Assembly (NCBI GenBank): GCA_964430875.1
Contig: CAYSHP010000014.1
Span: forward strand, 1-45,550
Direction: 5' to 3'
Source of the DNA: M55B127 sp035269185
GTDB lineage: Bacteria; Bacillota; Halanaerobiia; Halanaerobiales; M55B127
DNA: 45,550 nt
Shown here: positions 23,410 through 32,020 of the stretch, one piece after another
Layout: every line of letters begins with the position of its first letter
Numbering within the stretch: the stretch's first letter is position 1
Notes under the pieces: generated by a model
The model's input: the letters and a program-made list of their open reading frames with translations, nothing else
What the model was told of the DNA's origin: nothing
Database searches by the model: none
Translations under genes and position numbers: made by a program

Positions 23410-24213
23410 TTATGAAAAGAAGTCATTTGTTTTGCGGGGTATAAACTCTTTAAATAAGATCTCTCGTAATTTAGATTTATCAAGATATCTAATTAGTTCT
23501 CCGTCCTGAGCCAGTGAGATTACTCCACTTTCCTCTGAAACAATAATTACAATTGCATCTGACTCTTCTGTAATTCCAATAGCAGCTCTATGTCTTGTAC
23601 CCAGTTTAGGGTTAATACTAGGCTTATGAGAGAGATTTAATAAACAACCAGCTGCTTTAACAATACCTTCTCCGACAATAACCGCCCCATCATGTAAAGG
23701 AGCTGATTTATAAAAAAGGTTTTCAATAAGTTCTTTACTTATTTTAGCATTTATCTCTGTTCCAGTCTCAATATAGTCTCTTAAACCTACTTCTTTTTCA
23801 AATACTATCAAAGCACCTGTCTTTTCTTCCGCAAGCTCGTCGGCTGCCATAATTATTTCATTGATATCTTTGGCCGACCATTTTTGCACAAGTTGGGTTG
23901 TTAAAAAACCGCCGCGGCCTAATTGTTCTAAAGCTCTTCTTAATTCCGGATGGAAGACAATAGGTAAAGCAACTATTAACATGGTAAGGACGCTTTGTAA
24001 AAACCAATGAACCGTATTTAAGTTTAAAAGTTGACTTACCACAGAAGCAACAAAGATTAATACTAAACCCTTAATTAACTGAACAGCCCTGGTCCCTTTT
24101 ATTAAGTTTAAAAGAAAGTATATAATTGCCCCTACAATAAAGAGGTCAACTATATTAGTTATTACTGACCAGACCAAATTTAACCCACCCCTCTTTGAGA
24201 AAAAACCGCTCAT
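23410..24213 (-). CDS. cdaA: Membrane diadenylate cyclase CdaA
   Basis: Makes c-di-AMP from two ATP. 267 residues: three membrane helices (about 17-36, 42-64, 71-88) and a cytoplasmic DAC domain with the catalytic LHDGAVIVG (DGA 175-177) and GTRHRAAIG (RHR 207-209). The start is uncertain. The ATG at 24213 has no ribosome binding site and sits about seven bases after a TATAAT, so it would be leaderless. A TTG at 24177 has AGAGGGG ten bases before it and still keeps helix 1. First gene of cdaA-cdaR-glmM. Confidence 0.93.
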   Translation of the reverse strand: MSGFFSKRGGLNLVWSVITNIVDLFIVGAIIYFLLNLIKGTRAVQLIKGLVLIFVASVVSQLLNLNTVHWFLQSVLTMLIVALPIVFHPELRRALEQLGRGGFLTTQLVQKWSAKDINEIIMAADELAEEKTGALIVFEKEVGLRDYIETGTEINAKISKELIENLFYKSAPLHDGAVIVGEGIVKAAGCLLNLSHKPSINPKLGTRHRAAIGITEESDAIVIIVSEESGVISLAQDGELIRYLDKSKLREILFKEFIPRKTNDFFS

Positions 24214-24220
24214 TATAATT

Positions 24221-24249
24221 TATTATATAGGTTATTAAGTTATTTATAA
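24221..24249 (-). promoter_or_regulatory. Possible cdaA promoter
   Basis: On the minus strand a perfect TATAAT about seven bases before the cdaA ATG, with a weak TTTATA about 17 bases further upstream. The DNA between the two divergent genes (24214-24298) is over 80% A+T, so chance matches are likely. No clear promoter is visible for the divergent plus-strand gene. Confidence 0.4.
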
Positions 24250-24298
24250 AGCAGGAATTTAAATATTTATAAAGAAAATAACAAGAGGTGATTGTATT

Positions 24299-25024
24299 AT
24301 GTCTACTAATAAAATTAAATGGATAAATAGAATAAATTATAAAGATATAATTATTATATATACTCTTTGGTATTTTTCTTTAATTTTTACTCGTTTTTTT
24401 GACTTTGCTTCTTTTATGCAGGTTCCAGACTTAAGCGGTTTTTTTGATTTATTATTTAATTTTGCAGCTCGTTTAATATTTATCAGCTTAATCTTTCTGT
24501 ATTTTGTTTTCATCTATGATTTAACTTTTAAAGAATTAGGTATTTCATTTAAATCTTTAACCAAAAAATTCGTTAAGATTTTTATTTATTTGATTATCTT
24601 ATTGAGTCTTGTTATATTTTTAATCAATTTACCAATGAGTACCAGAAACCTTTCAAATGTCTTTGCTCCTATATACAAAGTGTTTTCTATGGAAACCTTT
24701 GTTAGAAGTATTTTACCACTTCTTTTGGTTTTCCCTATCTTTTTTATTATAGCCTTAAGTGAACAATTAATGTTAAATCTTTTTGTTTATGAAATTTTCA
24801 ATTACAAACTACCCAAAATTATTTCTAAATTATTTGCAGGTTTGTTTTTTTCATTTTTAATCTATCAATTATCTCCAGATAAAATTATTATCTACTTTAT
24901 CTTTGCCTTAATTTCAATTACCCTTTATGAACGCGCTGACAAATCAATTTTAGTTCCTTCCTTTTTTGGAGCAGGTTTTTATATAATATATACTTTTTAT
25001 ATTTATGGCTGGAACTTCATCTAA
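24299..25024 (+). CDS. Membrane protein, CPBP (CAAX-protease-like) fold without catalytic residues
   Basis: The only plus-strand gene. 241 residues, very hydrophobic, with about seven membrane segments and no signal peptide. The layout recalls CPBP intramembrane proteases: a LGISFKSLTKK linker near residue 80, then SEQLMLNLFVYEIF at 154-167 where the family has EExxxR, FLIYQ at 186-190 for FxxxH, and TLYERADKSILVPSFFGAGFY at 208-228 for the YxR...P...HxxxN segment. First Glu, Arg and both His are replaced, so it is probably not a protease. GAGGTGA precedes the ATG. It overlaps the convergent amrS gene by four bases. The family call is tentative. Confidence 0.7.
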   Translation: MSTNKIKWINRINYKDIIIIYTLWYFSLIFTRFFDFASFMQVPDLSGFFDLLFNFAARLIFISLIFLYFVFIYDLTFKELGISFKSLTKKFVKIFIYLIILLSLVIFLINLPMSTRNLSNVFAPIYKVFSMETFVRSILPLLLVFPIFFIIALSEQLMLNLFVYEIFNYKLPKIISKLFAGLFFSFLIYQLSPDKIIIYFIFALISITLYERADKSILVPSFFGAGFYIIYTFYIYGWNFI

Positions 25025-26013
25025 TAATACTCTAAAATCTGTTTGTCACATTCTGGGCATTTACCTTCTTTAAGATGGTTTTGGGTGTTGAAATAATGTC
25101 TTGAAATAACTTCTGTACCACATTCTGGACAGTAGGTGTTTTGACTTTTTTTACTTCTCATATTACCAATATATACGTAATTTAGATACTTTTTTGCTAA
25201 CTTATAAGCTGCTTCCATTTTCTTAGCAGGTGTAGCTGGTTCCTCCATCTTATAATTAGGAAAATACCTTGCAAGATGCATAGGTATATCTTCACTTAAA
25301 TTAGCAACCCATCTAAATATATCTTCTAATTCATCAAGCCCATCATTATGGTTAGTTACTACTAAAGTAGTCAATTCGAGATGAGTCTTCCCATACATAT
25401 ATTTTATAGTATCTAATACTGGTTGTAAGGTGCCACCACAGATTTCTTTATAAAAGTCATTATGATAAGACTTCAAATCAATGTTGGCTGCATCTATATA
25501 ATTAGTTAGTTTTTTAAGAGGTTTTTGATTTATAAATCCATTTGTAACTAAGACATTGTTTAGACCCTCTTCATGGGCCTTTACAGCTGTTTTATAGACA
25601 TATTCATACCAAACCATTGGTTCGGAATAAGTATAGGCTATACCCATTATATTCCTGTTTTTAGCCTGCTGAATAATATCAGCCGGGGTCTGGTAAGTAG
25701 TAGTTGGATTCTGCTGACTTATCCTAAAATTTTGACAGAACTTACATTTAAAATTACAGCCGTAGGTGCCTAATGAAAGGATCCCCTGGGAAGGATAAAA
25801 ATGATAAAGCGGTTTTTTCTCAATGGGGTCAACCCCCATTGAACTTATTTCTCCATAATTTTCAGTGTAAAGAATTCCCTCATGGTTAACTCTTACCCGG
25901 CATATTCCAGATTTATCATCCTTTATTACACACTCATGTGGACATAAATGACACTGTACTGCACCATTATTTTTTTTTTCATAATACATTGCTTCTTTTT
26001 TCTTACTTTTCAT
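25021..26013 (-). CDS. amrS: AmmeMemoRadiSam system radical SAM enzyme
   Basis: A 330-residue radical SAM protein. N-terminal cysteines CHLCPHEC (21, 24, 28) and Cys38 form a probable extra metal site; the SAM cluster motif is CNFKCKFC (86, 90, 93); and a C-terminal zinc ribbon has CPEC and CPEC pairs. It resembles pyruvate-formate-lyase-activating enzymes in its core, but this N-terminal region marks the AmrS family. It overlaps the AMMECR1-like gene by 11 bases. The reaction of this system is not established to my knowledge. Confidence 0.9.
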   Translation of the reverse strand: MKSKKKEAMYYEKKNNGAVQCHLCPHECVIKDDKSGICRVRVNHEGILYTENYGEISSMGVDPIEKKPLYHFYPSQGILSLGTYGCNFKCKFCQNFRISQQNPTTTYQTPADIIQQAKNRNIMGIAYTYSEPMVWYEYVYKTAVKAHEEGLNNVLVTNGFINQKPLKKLTNYIDAANIDLKSYHNDFYKEICGGTLQPVLDTIKYMYGKTHLELTTLVVTNHNDGLDELEDIFRWVANLSEDIPMHLARYFPNYKMEEPATPAKKMEAAYKLAKKYLNYVYIGNMRSKKSQNTYCPECGTEVISRHYFNTQNHLKEGKCPECDKQILEYY

Positions 26014-26515
26014 AACGGTCCACCTTGAATCTAAAAATTTGGTAGTCTTCTTGTGGTGAAATTCCCGCCTTTTTCCTGGCTATTTCAAGTTGTCTTTCCA
26101 CGGTATCTACACCTTCTAAATTAGGTAAAAGTAGTCCTGTTCTAGAATTTCTCTTAACTATTACTCCATATTCCTCGGGATCTAATTGTGCTTTATCATC
26201 AATTGGCTCTTTCTCACCTAAAATATCAACAGAAATATCTATTTTATCCAGTTCATCTTGAGTAATAGGTTGAAATCTAGGATCACGTGTAGAAGCACTT
26301 ATGGCATTTTCTACAATTTCTTGACCTAAAGATGATCGTGTGGGCTCTATTGTGCCTATACAGCCCCTCAGCTGGCCGTTTCTCTTTATGGTTACAAAAG
26401 CCCCGGCTCTTTTTTGGAATTTATCAGTCTGAGGTGCATCAATTTTTCTTTTTTCTTTCACATAGTTTTTAATAGTTTTCCTAGCTAATTCCACATAACC
26501 CATTTCTTCTTTCAT
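26003..26515 (-). CDS. amrA: AmmeMemoRadiSam system protein A (AMMECR1-like)
   Basis: A 170-residue protein of the AMMECR1 family, also found in archaea and as a human protein. The family signature RNGQLRGCIGTIEP is at about residues 45-58, followed by DPRFQPIT and the C-terminal QEDYQIFRFKVDRYEK. No enzymatic activity is assigned. It overlaps amrB by one base. Conservation of the invariant LRGCIG block argues for a catalytic or ligand-binding role. Confidence 0.92.
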   Translation of the reverse strand: MKEEMGYVELARKTIKNYVKEKRKIDAPQTDKFQKRAGAFVTIKRNGQLRGCIGTIEPTRSSLGQEIVENAISASTRDPRFQPITQDELDKIDISVDILGEKEPIDDKAQLDPEEYGVIVKRNSRTGLLLPNLEGVDTVERQLEIARKKAGISPQEDYQIFRFKVDRYEK

Positions 26516-27336
26516 TAATTATTACCCCCTGAAAGAATATTAAAACTGGCTACTGTATAGCCAACTCCAAATGGACCTTCATATGATTTTAAATCTGTCT
26601 GAACTTTATGTTCTGATAAAATACCAGTTAAGATAACCATAGGTCGATGTCCGCATTCTCCAGCTCGATGAATAAGTCCTTTATCCATATCTTTAATCTT
26701 AGCTAACTTATTCTCATCAATTAATCTTACAAACTCTTTATCAAACTCTTCAGCATTTTTATCATAGCCAGCTGGTGCCCCGGGTTTTAACCTATGAGAT
26801 AAGTCACCACTTGCTATGACAACCGCCTTAGTATCGACTTCCTCTATTGTTTGATTAATAATTTTACCAAACTCATATAGCTCATGGTAATCCCAGAAAG
26901 CCATATTAATAGGAACAATTGGTATCTCTTTTAAACCAGCTTCTTGTAAATAATATAGAGGAACTAATACTCCATGGTCAAGTCTGGTTCCATCTCTATC
27001 TTTTAAACTAATGGTATGAAAGCCTTCTTTGGAGGCATTTTTTTTAAGAATATCTATAAAATGAGTATCAACTTTTCTTTTAAAACTGACACTACTATAA
27101 CCAAACTGACCAAAATCACCTCTCACAACATCTTCATCAATAATTGAAATTGATTCACGCATTACAGTCCCGTGTGGACTTATTGTTATTAATAAATCGG
27201 GATCACTTTCGACAACTTCTCTTCCAAGTTCTTTGAGACTATTTATGGTATCTGAAACTTCTTCTAGATTATCTTTACCAATATCAGGAATAGCTAAAGG
27301 TGGATGTGGTGAAAAACCTGCCATTAAAAGACTCAT
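26515..27336 (-). CDS. amrB: AmmeMemoRadiSam system protein B (MEMO / LigB-like)
   Basis: A 273-residue protein with the fold of the LigB subunit of extradiol dioxygenases, homologous to MEMO1. Potential metal ligands are His in FSPHPPLAIP at the N-terminus, His in RLDHGVLVPLYYL, and SGDLSHR. GAGGAGGGATTACA precedes the ATG. First gene of the amrB-amrA-amrS set; no strong promoter is visible in the AT-rich gap upstream (27337-27481), which also holds the rpsI terminator. Confidence 0.9.
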   Translation of the reverse strand: MSLLMAGFSPHPPLAIPDIGKDNLEEVSDTINSLKELGREVVESDPDLLITISPHGTVMRESISIIDEDVVRGDFGQFGYSSVSFKRKVDTHFIDILKKNASKEGFHTISLKDRDGTRLDHGVLVPLYYLQEAGLKEIPIVPINMAFWDYHELYEFGKIINQTIEEVDTKAVVIASGDLSHRLKPGAPAGYDKNAEEFDKEFVRLIDENKLAKIKDMDKGLIHRAGECGHRPMVILTGILSEHKVQTDLKSYEGPFGVGYTVASFNILSGGNN

Positions 27337-27420
27337 TGTAATCCCTCCTCTTAATGAGTTATTTATATATAAAATTCAAGGAATAAAATGATAATCCTCT
27401 TTTTGAAAATAATATATATA

Positions 27421-27451
27421 AATAAAAAAAGAGAGGATAGACCTCCCTTTT
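27421..27451 (-). terminator. Intrinsic terminator of the rplM-rpsI operon
   Basis: A 10-bp stem with one G-U pair (27427-27436 with 27442-27451), a five-base loop and a following T-run on the minus strand. It lies 30 bases past the rpsI stop and closes the ribosomal supercluster. Confidence 0.87.
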
Positions 27452-27481
27452 GTTGGTAATATATAATGTATATTTGAAATT

Positions 27482-27877
27482 TTATCTTTTTGAGAATTGT
27501 GGAGATTTACGGGCTTTCTTGTGACCGTATTTTCTTCTCTCTTTCATTCTTGAATCTCTGGTTAAGTAACCGGCATCTTTAAGCGGCTTTCTGTAATCAG
27601 CATCTACTTCAAGTAAAGCACGGGCAATACCTAAACGTACTGCACCAGCTTGGCCAGAAAGTCCACCTCCGTTTACATTTACTAAAACATCTAAATTATC
27701 AGTTGTATTTGTAAGCTCCAGAGGAGACGTTAAATCTTGAATTAAGGATTTGCGGTTAAAATAATCTTGCACATCTTTATCATTTACAACAATGTTACCA
27801 TTGCCAGGCACTAACCTGACTCTTGCAACAGCAGTCTTTCTTCTACCGGTTCCCCAGTATTGAACTTCTGCGGCCAT
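27482..27877 (-). CDS. rpsI: 30S ribosomal protein S9
   Basis: A 131-residue S9: WGTGRRKTAVARVRL at the N-terminus, GGGLSGQAGAVRLGIARAL in the middle, and the basic C-terminal tail RKYGHKKARKSPQFSKR that reaches into the ribosomal P site. Follows rplM by 26 bases, the normal order. Last gene of the supercluster. Confidence 0.98.
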   Translation of the reverse strand: MAAEVQYWGTGRRKTAVARVRLVPGNGNIVVNDKDVQDYFNRKSLIQDLTSPLELTNTTDNLDVLVNVNGGGLSGQAGAVRLGIARALLEVDADYRKPLKDAGYLTRDSRMKERRKYGHKKARKSPQFSKR

Positions 27878-27903
27878 TTAAATTCCTCCTTTCATAAGTA
27901 AAT

Positions 27904-28332
27904 TTAAACTTCCAATTCTTCCGGTTGTTGAGCCTGATGCGGATGATCTGACTCAGCATATATTTTTAATTTCTTCATCATTTTCTTACCTAATTTATTA
28001 TTTGGTACCATACCTTTTACAGCATGTCTAACTATTTCTTCAGGATTGTGCTTTTTAAGATCCCTGTAAGTCATAGTTTTCAAACCACCGGGATATCTAC
28101 TATGCTTATAGTGGACTTTTTGATCCCACTTATTTCCGGTTAGTTTTACTTTGCCAGCATTAACAACGATTACAAAGTCTCCTGTGTCAACATGCGGAGT
28201 ATATTCTGGTTTGTGTTTTCCTCTTAGTACAGTAGCAATTCTGGAGGCTAATCTACCTAAAGTTTTATCTTCAGCATCAACGACATACCAATTTTTATCG
28301 ACTTCATCAGGTTTTGCCATATATGTTGTCAT
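27904..28332 (-). CDS. rplM: 50S ribosomal protein L13
   Basis: A 142-residue L13 with the signatures WYVVDAEDKTLGRLAS, GDFVIVVNAGKVKLTGNK and HYKHSRYPGGLK, and KGMVPNNKLGKKMMKKLKIY. AAGGGGGG precedes the ATG. It has its own promoter directly after truA; the roughly 55-base leader shows no obvious L13-binding structure. Confidence 0.98.
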   Translation of the reverse strand: MTTYMAKPDEVDKNWYVVDAEDKTLGRLASRIATVLRGKHKPEYTPHVDTGDFVIVVNAGKVKLTGNKWDQKVHYKHSRYPGGLKTMTYRDLKKHNPEEIVRHAVKGMVPNNKLGKKMMKKLKIYAESDHPHQAQQPEELEV

Positions 28333-28393
28333 CTTTTTCCCCCCTTATTATCTATATTAATATTTATTAAATTTCACAAAATTATCCACATTA

Positions 28394-28422
28394 ATTCTAT
28401 TATAATTTAAAATACTTGTCAA
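28394..28422 (-). promoter_or_regulatory. SigA-type promoter of rplM-rpsI
   Basis: On the minus strand a perfect TTGACA (28417-28422), a 17-base spacer and TAGAAT (28394-28399). The -35 box starts five bases after the truA stop. Confidence 0.83.
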
Positions 28423-28426
28423 GAAA

Positions 28427-29164
28427 CTAATAGTAAACATCCATTAAAGTAAGTCCCTTAGAAGGAGCTGTAAAACCAGCTCTTCTTCGGTTCTTTGACT
28501 TCATAATATCTTCAAGTGCTTCTAATTCAATTTTATTTTGACCAATTTCTAGAAAGGTTCCCATGATAATGCGGACCATATTATACAAGAATCCGCTGCC
28601 TTTTATATCAAAATGATATTCATCTTCAACTTGATAAATATCAATTTTTTCAATAGTCCTTACCGTTTCTTCCATATCACTCCCACTATTTTGAAAGGAA
28701 GCAAAATCGTGGGTTCCAACTAGTAACGGGGCTGCTTTTTTTATCTTCTCAAAATTAATCTTACTCCTAATATTATATACATAATTGCGGGTAAAAACCG
28801 AAGGAAATTTAGAGTTACTTAATCTGTATCGGTATAGTTTTCCTTTAGCATCATGTCTAGCATGAAAATCTTTATCTACCTCTTCTGAATCTATACAAAT
28901 TATATCCTTTGGTAAAAGACTATTTAAAGCAAATGGTATCCTTTTAACAGGTACATCGACATCTAATTTAAAGTTGACAACCTGTCTTTTGGCATGAACA
29001 CCAGAATCGGTCCGGCCGGCGGAAGTAGCCAGTACAAAACTTTTATTGATTATACTTAACTTCTCTTCTACAATCTGCTGGATTGTAGTATCGGTATTTT
29101 TTTGACGCTGCCAACCATTATAATTAGTGCCGTCATATTCGAGAATTATTTTATAAAAGTGCAT
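28427..29164 (-). CDS. truA: tRNA pseudouridine(38-40) synthase TruA
   Basis: Makes pseudouridine at positions 38-40 of the anticodon arm. 245 residues: YDGTNYNGWQRQ at the start, the catalytic aspartate in SAGRTDSGVHA (about residue 50-60), then FHARHDAKGKLYRYR and GSGFLYNMVRIIMGT. Its ATG follows the ecfT stop by ten bases, with GGAG in front. Confidence 0.97.
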   Translation of the reverse strand: MHFYKIILEYDGTNYNGWQRQKNTDTTIQQIVEEKLSIINKSFVLATSAGRTDSGVHAKRQVVNFKLDVDVPVKRIPFALNSLLPKDIICIDSEEVDKDFHARHDAKGKLYRYRLSNSKFPSVFTRNYVYNIRSKINFEKIKKAAPLLVGTHDFASFQNSGSDMEETVRTIEKIDIYQVEDEYHFDIKGSGFLYNMVRIIMGTFLEIGQNKIELEALEDIMKSKNRRRAGFTAPSKGLTLMDVYY

Positions 29165-29174
29165 ATCTAAACTC

Positions 29175-29966
29175 CTAATAAAAACTTACAACTACTGCTA
29201 ATGCTATCGAAATAATCAGTGCTATTATATCTCTTCTTTTGATCTGCATTATGTGTAATCTAGTTCTTTTTTTATCACCCTGATAACATCTTGATTCCAT
29301 TGCTAATGCTAATTCATCGGCTCTTCTGAAAGCACTTATAAAAAGCGGAACTAAAAGAGGAATCAAATTTTTTGCTCGCTGTATTAAGTTACCACTTTCA
29401 AAATCTGCGCCTCTAGCTTTTTGAGCTTTCATTATTTTTTCTGCTTCTTCCATCAATGTGGGTATAAACCTTAAGGCAATAGTCATCATCATTGATATCT
29501 CACTGGCAGGTACTCCTATCTTTTTTAAAGGCTTTAAGATATATTCAATACCGTCAGTAAGCTGCAGAGGTGATGTTGTTAAAGTTAAAAGCGAAGTAAA
29601 CATAATCAACAGTAAAATACGACTAGCCATAAAAGTCCCAGTATATAGTCCTTCACTTTCAATCCTTAAAAACTTCCATTGAAATAGAACTTCTCCTCCA
29701 CGGGTCATAAAGACATGTAAGATAACTGTTAATAAAACCAAAAATAAGATTGGTTTTAAACCTTTAAGTACCTTTTTTAATGGAAGTTTTGAAATATATA
29801 TAATAAATAAGTTAAATCCCAAAAATATTGCAAAACCCCAGAAGTTTGCTATTAAAAATAAACTGGTAATTAAAATTATAGTATTTATTATTTTGATTCG
29901 CGGATCCAAAATATGTACAACTGAATTCCCATGTACATATTGTCCTATTGTGATATCAGTTAACAT
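29175..29966 (-). CDS. ecfT: ECF transporter transmembrane subunit EcfT
   Basis: Membrane scaffold that joins the two ATPases to interchangeable vitamin-binding S components. About five to six membrane helices and, in the cytoplasmic coupling region, ARG-type motifs (KAQKARGADFESG and AMESRCYQG) that contact the ATPases. I use ATG 29966 (263 residues) with GGGAG eight bases upstream; TTG 29981 would start ahead of that site. It overlaps ecfA2 by 11 bases. No S component gene is here, as expected for a shared group II module. Confidence 0.93.
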   Translation of the reverse strand: MLTDITIGQYVHGNSVVHILDPRIKIINTIILITSLFLIANFWGFAIFLGFNLFIIYISKLPLKKVLKGLKPILFLVLLTVILHVFMTRGGEVLFQWKFLRIESEGLYTGTFMASRILLLIMFTSLLTLTTSPLQLTDGIEYILKPLKKIGVPASEISMMMTIALRFIPTLMEEAEKIMKAQKARGADFESGNLIQRAKNLIPLLVPLFISAFRRADELALAMESRCYQGDKKRTRLHIMQIKRRDIIALIISIALAVVVSFY

Positions 29967-30816
29967 TTTCTTTACTCCCAATTACCTTAATAATTTCATC
30001 TACTGCTTCTTCAACTGTAAATATATCTGTCCTAATATCACAACCTCTTTCTCTTAAACGAAAGAGAATTTCTGTAATCTCCGGTAATTCTAAAGAAAGT
30101 TTTTCTAACTTCTCTTTATGGCTAAATACTTCTCTGGGGGAACCATTTAGCACGATCTTACCGTGGTCCATAACTATTACTCTACTTGATAACTGTGTAA
30201 TTTCTTCCATTCTATGTGATATTAATATTATTGTAATATTATATGATTGATGTAATCTTTTTAATAAAGCTTTTAACTTTTCTCTCCCTTGGGGGTCTAA
30301 ACCAGCAGAGGGCTCATCAAGAATTAATACTCTCGGCCGCATGGCCAGAACCCCGGCAATTGCAACCCTACGTTGTTGACCACCAGAGAGATTAAAAGGT
30401 GAACGCTCTTTAAACTCATCAAAATCTAATCCTACTAAGTCTAAAGCAACTTTTACCCTTTTATCAACTTCTTCTTTTCCCAGATTGAGGTTTCTGGGTC
30501 CAAAAGCGACATCATCATATATAGTCTCTTCAAATAATTGATGTTCTGGATATTGAAATACTAAACCTACTGTTTGACGAACATGTTTTAAATTAGCTTT
30601 TTTTTCTGTGGTTTTAATTCCATCAACATATATAGTACCCGATGTAGGCTTTATTAAGCTATTGAACATCTGTACCAATGTTGTTTTTCCGGAACCAGTA
30701 TGACCAACAATACCAATAAATTCATGTTCATCAATCTCTAGATTGATATCATCTAAAGCTTTTACATTCTGTTCCTGGTCATATATATGGGTTACATCTT
30801 GTAATTCAATTAACAT
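29956..30816 (-). CDS. ecfA2: ECF transporter ATP-binding protein EcfA2
   Basis: A 286-residue ABC ATPase: Walker A GHTGSGKT (near residue 40), Q-loop VFQYPEHQLFE, signature LSGGQQRR, Walker B VLILDEPSAGLDP, and the H-loop ISHRMEE. It pairs with EcfA1; the C-terminal helical domain of ECF ATPases follows the motor. It overlaps ecfA1 by seven bases. Confidence 0.95.
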   Translation of the reverse strand: MLIELQDVTHIYDQEQNVKALDDINLEIDEHEFIGIVGHTGSGKTTLVQMFNSLIKPTSGTIYVDGIKTTEKKANLKHVRQTVGLVFQYPEHQLFEETIYDDVAFGPRNLNLGKEEVDKRVKVALDLVGLDFDEFKERSPFNLSGGQQRRVAIAGVLAMRPRVLILDEPSAGLDPQGREKLKALLKRLHQSYNITIILISHRMEEITQLSSRVIVMDHGKIVLNGSPREVFSHKEKLEKLSLELPEITEILFRLRERGCDIRTDIFTVEEAVDEIIKVIGSKENVN

Positions 30817-31625
30817 AAGGCATCCACCAACCCGTCTATTGTTAAAATATCAGGAATATCAATACCTTTTTTCTTTAATCCATTGGCAACTTCCATAACG
30901 ACAGGAACATCTAAATTTATACTTCTTAAGTAATCAATCTGTTCAAATACTTCAGAAGGTGGACCCTGTGATTGTATTTTACCTTCGTTCATTACATAAA
31001 CTTTATCAGAAATACTGGCTTCTTCCATAAAATGTGTTATTAGAATTATAGTTATATTCTTTTCTTTATTTAAAAATTTTATAGTATCAATTACTTCTTT
31101 TCTACCCTGTGGATCCAACATAGCTGTCGGTTCATCTAAAACAATACAACTTGGTTCCATTGCGATAATTCCGGCAATTGCAAGTCGTTGTTTTTGTCCA
31201 CCAGAAAGCTTATGGGTTTCATGAGTTTCATAACCTGTAAGGTCAACTAAGTCTAGAGCATGGTCTACTCTCTTTCTTATTTCATTAGAAGGTATCGCTA
31301 TATTTTCCAGACCAAAGGCTACATCATCTTCTACCATTGTAGCAACAATTTGGTTATCTGGGTTTTGGAATACCATTCCAACATTTTTTCTTATATCCCA
31401 TATTTTTTCTTTATTACGAGTATTTAATCCTTCAACTATTATATTACCTTGATCCGGTCTCAACAGAACATTCAAGAGTTTGGCAAGTGTAGACTTACCA
31501 GAACCATTTGCTCCAATAATAGAAACAAAGTCCCCTTGTTCCACCTCCAAATTAATATCTTTTAAAGCTGGTTCTTGTTGACCGTGATACTTAAATTCCA
31601 CATTTTTTACTTCCAGTAAACTCAT
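30810..31625 (-). CDS. ecfA1: ECF transporter ATP-binding protein EcfA1
   Basis: A 271-residue ABC ATPase: Walker A GANGSGKST, Q-loop VFQNPDNQIVA, signature LSGGQKQR, Walker B CIVLDEPTAMLDP, H-loop ITHFMEE. The paralogue of EcfA2; together they form the heterodimeric motor for uptake of vitamins or metals. I take ATG 31625; a GTG at 31634 lies in the weak ribosome binding site. Follows rplQ, the conserved location in Firmicutes. Confidence 0.95.
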   Translation of the reverse strand: MSLLEVKNVEFKYHGQQEPALKDINLEVEQGDFVSIIGANGSGKSTLAKLLNVLLRPDQGNIIVEGLNTRNKEKIWDIRKNVGMVFQNPDNQIVATMVEDDVAFGLENIAIPSNEIRKRVDHALDLVDLTGYETHETHKLSGGQKQRLAIAGIIAMEPSCIVLDEPTAMLDPQGRKEVIDTIKFLNKEKNITIILITHFMEEASISDKVYVMNEGKIQSQGPPSEVFEQIDYLRSINLDVPVVMEVANGLKKKGIDIPDILTIDGLVDALC

Positions 31626-31657
31626 AAAATACACCCACTAAATTTGACTACCTGTAT

Positions 31658-32005
31658 TTACTCTTCTTCCACCAGCTTAATTAAAGCCATCTCAGAAGCG
31701 TCTCCACGTCTAGGATAAAGTTTAATAATTCTGGTATAGCCACCTGGTCTTTCCATATAACGAGGTGCTATTATATCAAACAGTTTTTCCACTGCTTCTT
31801 TATCGTTTAATTTACCCATTGCCTGCCTTCTCGTATTAATATTATTTTTCTTTGCTTTTGTAATCATTTTTTCTGCAATTGGTCTTAATTCTTTAGCTTT
31901 CGGCAGGGTAGTCTTGATTTGCTCATTTTTAAATAAGCTAATTAATTGGTTTTTAAATAATGCTTTGCGATGAGAACTCTTTTTATTTAATTTACGCTTA
32001 CCCAT
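31658..32005 (-). CDS. rplQ: 50S ribosomal protein L17
   Basis: A 115-residue L17, short bacterial form, with KLNKKSSHRKALFKNQ at the start, the TTLPKAKELRPIAEKMIT segment and the end RPGGYTRIIKLYPRRGDASEMALIKLVE. Follows rpoA by 15 bases behind GGAGG. Confidence 0.98.
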   Translation of the reverse strand: MGKRKLNKKSSHRKALFKNQLISLFKNEQIKTTLPKAKELRPIAEKMITKAKKNNINTRRQAMGKLNDKEAVEKLFDIIAPRYMERPGGYTRIIKLYPRRGDASEMALIKLVEEE

Positions 32006-32020
32006 TACAATCTACCTCCT

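Noticed and set aside
28332..28393. Possible L13 autoregulatory leader before rplM
   Set aside because: The leader is only about 55 bases and I see no stable hairpin or terminator-antiterminator pair in it.
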